Assembly (NCBI GenBank): GCA_019420405.1
Contig: JAHZHF010000034.1
Span: 1-16,896 of the forward strand
Length of the DNA: 16,896 nucleotides
From: Clostridiales bacterium
GTDB lineage: Bacteria; Bacillota; Clostridia; Lachnospirales; Lachnospiraceae
Direction: 5' to 3'
Shown: one piece after another, positions 14,438 through 16,896 of the stretch
How positions within the stretch are numbered: the first letter of the stretch is position 1
Layout: every line of letters starts with the position of its first letter
Made by a program: the position numbers and the translations under genes
Notes under the pieces: model-generated
What the model saw: only the letters and a program-made list of their open reading frames with translations
Told to the model about the DNA's origin: nothing
Databases searched by the model: none

Positions 14438-15815
14438 ACCGACCTATCACTTTTTTCCCGGAAAAAACTGGATGAATGATCCAAACGGAGTATGCTGGTA
14501 TAAAGGCAGCTACCATTTGTTTTATCAGTATAATCCCGATGGAGACCAGTGGGGAAATCTTCACTGGGGACATGCGGTAAGCGAGGACTGCGTTCACTGG
14601 AATCATTTGCCGGCTGCTCTGGCGCCGTCCAGGGAACTGGGAGAGATCCACTGTTTTTCCGGCTGCGCGAGTACGGACGGGGAGCGCCCCCTTCTGTATT
14701 ATACGAGCGTTGGGCGGAAGGAAGACGGCAGAGACAGCAGAACGGGCGCCCAGCAATGGTGCGCGGTAAGCGAAGATGGAATGACCACGTGGAAAAAGTA
14801 TCAGGGCAATCCGATCATGACCGCGGAGATTCACGGAAATCTGAACGTTCTTGAATGGAGAGATCCATATGTATGGAAAGAAGAGGATGGCTGGTATATG
14901 GTACTTGGAGCGGAAGTGGAAGGGAGAGGAAGTGTGCTGCTGTATCATTCTCCGGACCAGTTTCACTGGGAATTCTGTCATGTACTGATGCGGAGTGAGA
15001 GACCGGAAGACCGGATTCTTGAATGCCCGAATTATTTTTATCTGGACGGAAAGGCCATACTCGTGGTTTCTCCGGACGCGATGCCGTATTACTGGATCGG
15101 GACACAGGATCATGACCACAGATTTTTCCCGGAACAGTTCGGAATTATCGATCACAGCGGCTGGAACGGATTTTATGCGCCAAATTCATTTGTGGATAAT
15201 CGGGGGCGGAGAATTATGATCGGATGGCTTACGGAAAAGAGCCGGGGAGATCTGGACATTCCCGGATGGCAGGGGGTTCAGTCTCTGCCGAGGGAACTGA
15301 CTCTGGAACAGGACGGACTGTGCATGAGGCCTGTCGAAGAACTGACTTCTCTGCGGGATGCGAAAGCGGAATATGAACATCTTACTGTATGCGGCAGATG
15401 GGAGAGCGAGATCAGGACAAGGGCGGCGGAGATTGTATTGAACGCGGAAACATTTCGCCTGGGAGAAGGCTTTGAACTTCGCGTATTTGCCGCAGAGGAC
15501 GGGAGTGAGCAGACGGCAGTCCGCTATCACCGCGCTTCAGATGAACTGACGATTGACCGGAGTCGTTCGAACAGGAAAAATATAACCGACCGTACGCCGT
15601 TGACCGTAAAGGGGACGCACAGCGAAGACGGAAAGCTGAACCTCAGGATTTTTATTGATCATTCTACGCTGGAAATATTTATCAATGAGAGAGAAGCAGT
15701 ATCCACGCGGGTCTATCCAGACAGTGAAGAAAGCTGTATAATTGGCATATCCGCACCCAGAGCGGAGTTTGAGCATCTGGAGATATATACGATGAAAGGA
15801 ATCTGGGACAAATAG
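14430..15815 (+). CDS. Glycoside hydrolase family 32 beta-fructosidase, cytoplasmic
   Basis: A 461-residue GH32 enzyme with no signal peptide. The five-bladed propeller carries all three catalytic residues: nucleophile D17 in WMNDPNG, transition-state stabiliser D145 in WRDP, and acid/base E198 in ECPN. The C-terminal beta-sandwich ends with the family pattern DHSTLEIFINE. It releases fructose from sucrose, sucrose-6-phosphate or short fructans. Beside an ABC importer rather than a phosphotransferase system, unphosphorylated sucrose or fructo-oligosaccharides are the likely substrates. Its ATG overlaps the response regulator stop by 8 bases, so kinase, regulator and enzyme form one translationally coupled unit. 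A secreted levanase role is ruled out unless export is unconventional. Confidence 0.95.
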   Translation: MYKPTYHFFPGKNWMNDPNGVCWYKGSYHLFYQYNPDGDQWGNLHWGHAVSEDCVHWNHLPAALAPSRELGEIHCFSGCASTDGERPLLYYTSVGRKEDGRDSRTGAQQWCAVSEDGMTTWKKYQGNPIMTAEIHGNLNVLEWRDPYVWKEEDGWYMVLGAEVEGRGSVLLYHSPDQFHWEFCHVLMRSERPEDRILECPNYFYLDGKAILVVSPDAMPYYWIGTQDHDHRFFPEQFGIIDHSGWNGFYAPNSFVDNRGRRIMIGWLTEKSRGDLDIPGWQGVQSLPRELTLEQDGLCMRPVEELTSLRDAKAEYEHLTVCGRWESEIRTRAAEIVLNAETFRLGEGFELRVFAAEDGSEQTAVRYHRASDELTIDRSRSNRKNITDRTPLTVKGTHSEDGKLNLRIFIDHSTLEIFINEREAVSTRVYPDSEESCIIGISAPRAEFEHLEIYTMKGIWDK

Positions 15816-15886
15816 AATACTGTGCAAAATACACAAAAAAATAAAATATATTTTAACATATTTGTCAATTTACAAGAGAAACATAG

Positions 15887-15907
15887 TGATGTGTGATTGA
15901 TACATCA
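15887..15907. promoter_or_regulatory. GntR operator before gntR
   Basis: TGATACATCA (15898-15907) is a TGAT-AC-ATCA palindrome. A wider inverted repeat, TGATGT (15887-15892) and ACATCA (15902-15907), encloses it. The same 10-mer recurs at 16590-16599 before the next gene. It lies 27 bases before the GntR start, so autoregulation is inferred. Confidence 0.65.
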
Positions 15908-15933
15908 GATGAGGTGAAAGAAAGAGGTTACAA

Positions 15934-16566
15934 ATGGCGACACTGAGTGAACAGGCATATGATAAGATAAAAGAATTTGTGCTGAAGGCAGAGCCGGGTA
16001 CTTTCCTCAGTGTGAGAAAATGTGCCGGCGATCTGAACATCAGTTACACTCCGACGAGAGAAGCTCTTCTGAAGCTGCATTCGGAAGGAATGCTCAGTCT
16101 GGTACCTAATGTGGGATTTTTCACAGTAAGGATGGACCTGCGGGATATTACGGATATCTACCAGAGCCGTGAGTGTGTGGAACAGTATGTGCTTCCGCTC
16201 GTTGTCTCTCATATCACGGAGAAGGACAAGGAGCATCTGTGGAAGCAGATTGACCGCCAGGAAAAGGCGCTGAATGACGGGGACATGGATCAGTACAATG
16301 ACGCGGATACCGAGTTTCACTGTTATCTGATCAATCTGTTGAATAACCGGAGGCTGTCAGAGTTTTACAGTAACATAAGAACACAGTACAGGGCAGCGTC
16401 CAAAAGCGTGGTGACAGAGGGCAGCAGGATCCCTGTACAGGAACATAAAGATTTTATGGCGTACATTGATAATGGTGAATATGAGAAAGCTATCCAGATT
16501 ATGCATAGACATACAGAAGATGCGATAAAGAGAATGCAGGAAGGATTTGTTCGGATCGGAATCTGA
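15934..16566 (+). CDS. GntR-family regulator, FCD (FadR-like) subfamily
   Basis: A 210-residue regulator. The winged helix-turn-helix lies at about 5-66 (SYTPTREALLKLHSEGML is the recognition region; the usual SRTPVREAL is changed). The all-helical FCD ligand domain follows. The metal/ligand residues typical of FCD proteins are in place: D125 and H129 in DTEFH, H171 and H193. AAAGAGG at 15921-15927 precedes the ATG. FCD regulators normally sense a small carboxylic acid and repress an adjacent catabolic operon; the shared operator points to the truncated HMG-CoA-lyase-like gene downstream as the target. The effector is unknown. Confidence 0.92.
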   Translation: MATLSEQAYDKIKEFVLKAEPGTFLSVRKCAGDLNISYTPTREALLKLHSEGMLSLVPNVGFFTVRMDLRDITDIYQSRECVEQYVLPLVVSHITEKDKEHLWKQIDRQEKALNDGDMDQYNDADTEFHCYLINLLNNRRLSEFYSNIRTQYRAASKSVVTEGSRIPVQEHKDFMAYIDNGEYEKAIQIMHRHTEDAIKRMQEGFVRIGI

Positions 16567-16576
16567 TCCGAACAAA
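16546..16576 (+). terminator. Perfect 12-bp hairpin across the gntR stop codon
   Basis: TTTGTTCGGATC (16546-16557) pairs with GATCCGAACAAA (16565-16576) around a 7-base loop containing the start of the TGA stop. No proper T-run follows (AATTTACC), so termination is possible but not certain. Confidence 0.45.
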
Positions 16577-16587
16577 AATTTACCCGA

Positions 16588-16601
16588 ACTGATACATCAG
16601 T
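16588..16601. promoter_or_regulatory. GntR operator before the lyase-like gene
   Basis: ACTGATACATCAGT is a perfect 6-2-6 palindrome. Its core is identical to the site before gntR and it sits 51 bases before the next ATG, directly upstream of a -10-like TATAAA (16604-16609), where a bound repressor would block RNA polymerase. Confidence 0.7.
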
Positions 16602-16603
16602 GT

Positions 16604-16609
16604 TATAAA
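16604..16609 (+). promoter_or_regulatory. -10-like box before the lyase-like gene
   Basis: TATAAA two bases past the operator, 43 bases before the ATG. No clear -35 is visible. Confidence 0.35.
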
Positions 16610-16651
16610 ATATAAATATCAGAAGAAATCAAACAGAAGAAGGAGGAGAAC

Positions 16652-16777
16652 ATGGACAGGAAATTTCCAGAAAAAGTGACGATCTGTGAAGTCGTGACAA
16701 GGGACGGTTTTCAGACCGCGCCGGAGATCTATCCGGTGGAAGAGAAAGTAAGAATTGCGAGTCGCGTCTGCCCCTGA
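16652..16777 (+). pseudogene. HMG-CoA lyase-like gene, cut off after about 37 codons
   Basis: A strong AGGAGG (16641-16646) and ATG begin a protein whose first residues (KVTICEVVTRDGFQTAPEIY) match the start of the HMG-CoA lyase/pyruvate-carboxylase-like TIM-barrel family. The metal/catalytic Arg-Asp pair is at R17-D18, where the family usually has GPRDG or similar. The expected barrel continuation stops after about EEKVRIAS; four foreign codons then lead to TGA at 16775-16777. An intact member would be about 300 residues. The gene has an intact operator and ribosome site, so the break looks recent. Normal members cleave HMG-CoA or a related acyl-CoA; the precise substrate is unknown. Confidence 0.72.
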
Positions 16778-16896
16778 AATTTACCCCTTAAAGCGGGCAT
16801 AAATCCGTCTCCTGATGACAGATGGCTGAGTTGTTATAGAAAATAAGTAACAGTTCAGCCCGCGCCATTCGTAAAACCGCACTTCGTGCTTATTGC
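16762..16896. mobile_element. Unrelated sequence breaking the lyase gene, probably an insertion element end
   Basis: From about 16762 the sequence no longer fits the lyase. It contains an imperfect inverted repeat, GGCTGAGTTGTTA (16824-16836) with TAACAGTTCAGCC (16848-16860), 13 pairs including two G-T, and a small GCAC-TTC-GTGC hairpin near the window end. No transposase is visible inside the window. An insertion sequence or a rearrangement junction are both possible; I do not recognise the family. Confidence 0.4.

Noticed and set aside
14367..15155. Open minus-strand frame of 262 codons
   Set aside because: Antisense to the GH32 gene, whose catalytic motifs are all present on the plus strand.
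7852..15815. Catabolite-control (cre) boxes at the sugar locus
   Set aside because: No good match to the cre consensus was seen in the intergenic regions by eye.
15816..15890. A terminator after the GH32 gene
   Set aside because: The only small hairpin (TGTG/CACA) is followed by A, not T, and the rest is AT-rich without a stable stem.
16781..16894. Minus-strand open frame running off the right edge
   Set aside because: Only 37 codons visible, no recognisable motif; could be the end of an element gene but cannot be supported.
1..16896. CRISPR arrays, tRNA or rRNA genes
   Set aside because: No regularly spaced repeats, cloverleaf-like sequence or rRNA signature was found on either strand by eye.

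Overview
The window reads as chromosomal DNA of an anaerobic, gut-type Firmicute, most likely a Lachnospiraceae/Clostridia member. This rests on the strong GGAGG ribosome binding sites, an anaerobe-type hybrid-cluster protein, a YesM/YesN-like two-component system, MsmEFG-type sugar import genes and a clostridial-style large serine recombinase. It was judged by eye; no database search was run.

Left edge (1-522): the C-terminal end of a large serine recombinase, so the window probably begins at the right end of an integrated mobile element. Region 636-4555 is a nitrosative/redox stress module. A Crp/Fnr-family regulator on the minus strand faces an operon of a small TIGR04076-type protein, a DUF488 gene interrupted by an in-frame TGA, a two-cluster ferredoxin-like protein and hcp (hybrid-cluster protein). 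The shared intergenic region carries two overlapping palindromes, and the operon ends in a clear intrinsic terminator.

Region 4600-7713 is a patch of gene decay around one intact TetR-family regulator. It holds a truncated and frameshifted SAM methyltransferase, a second methyltransferase reduced to its two ends, and an ABC ATPase/FtsX-type permease pair collapsed by internal deletions into one chimeric reading frame. Two copies of a 19-bp operator, with identical 8-bp arms, sit before tetR and before the broken ABC gene.

Region 7813-15815 is an intact carbohydrate utilisation locus: a lipoprotein substrate-binding protein, two MalF/MalG-type permeases, a strong hairpin, a YesM-like sensor kinase, a YesN-like AraC-type response regulator and a cytoplasmic GH32 beta-fructosidase. 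The last three genes overlap at their ends. The simplest model is import of sucrose or short fructo-oligosaccharides, powered by a shared ATPase encoded elsewhere, followed by intracellular cleavage, with the kinase/regulator pair controlling expression.

Right edge (15887-16896): a GntR/FCD regulator with a TGAT-AC-ATCA operator before itself and a longer perfect version before the next gene, an HMG-CoA-lyase-like gene. That gene is cut off after about 37 codons by unrelated sequence rich in inverted repeats, probably the end of an insertion element. No tRNA, rRNA or CRISPR array was seen. No single region is convincingly a new system; the most unusual material is the pattern of interior deletions at 4600-7713 and the paired operators.
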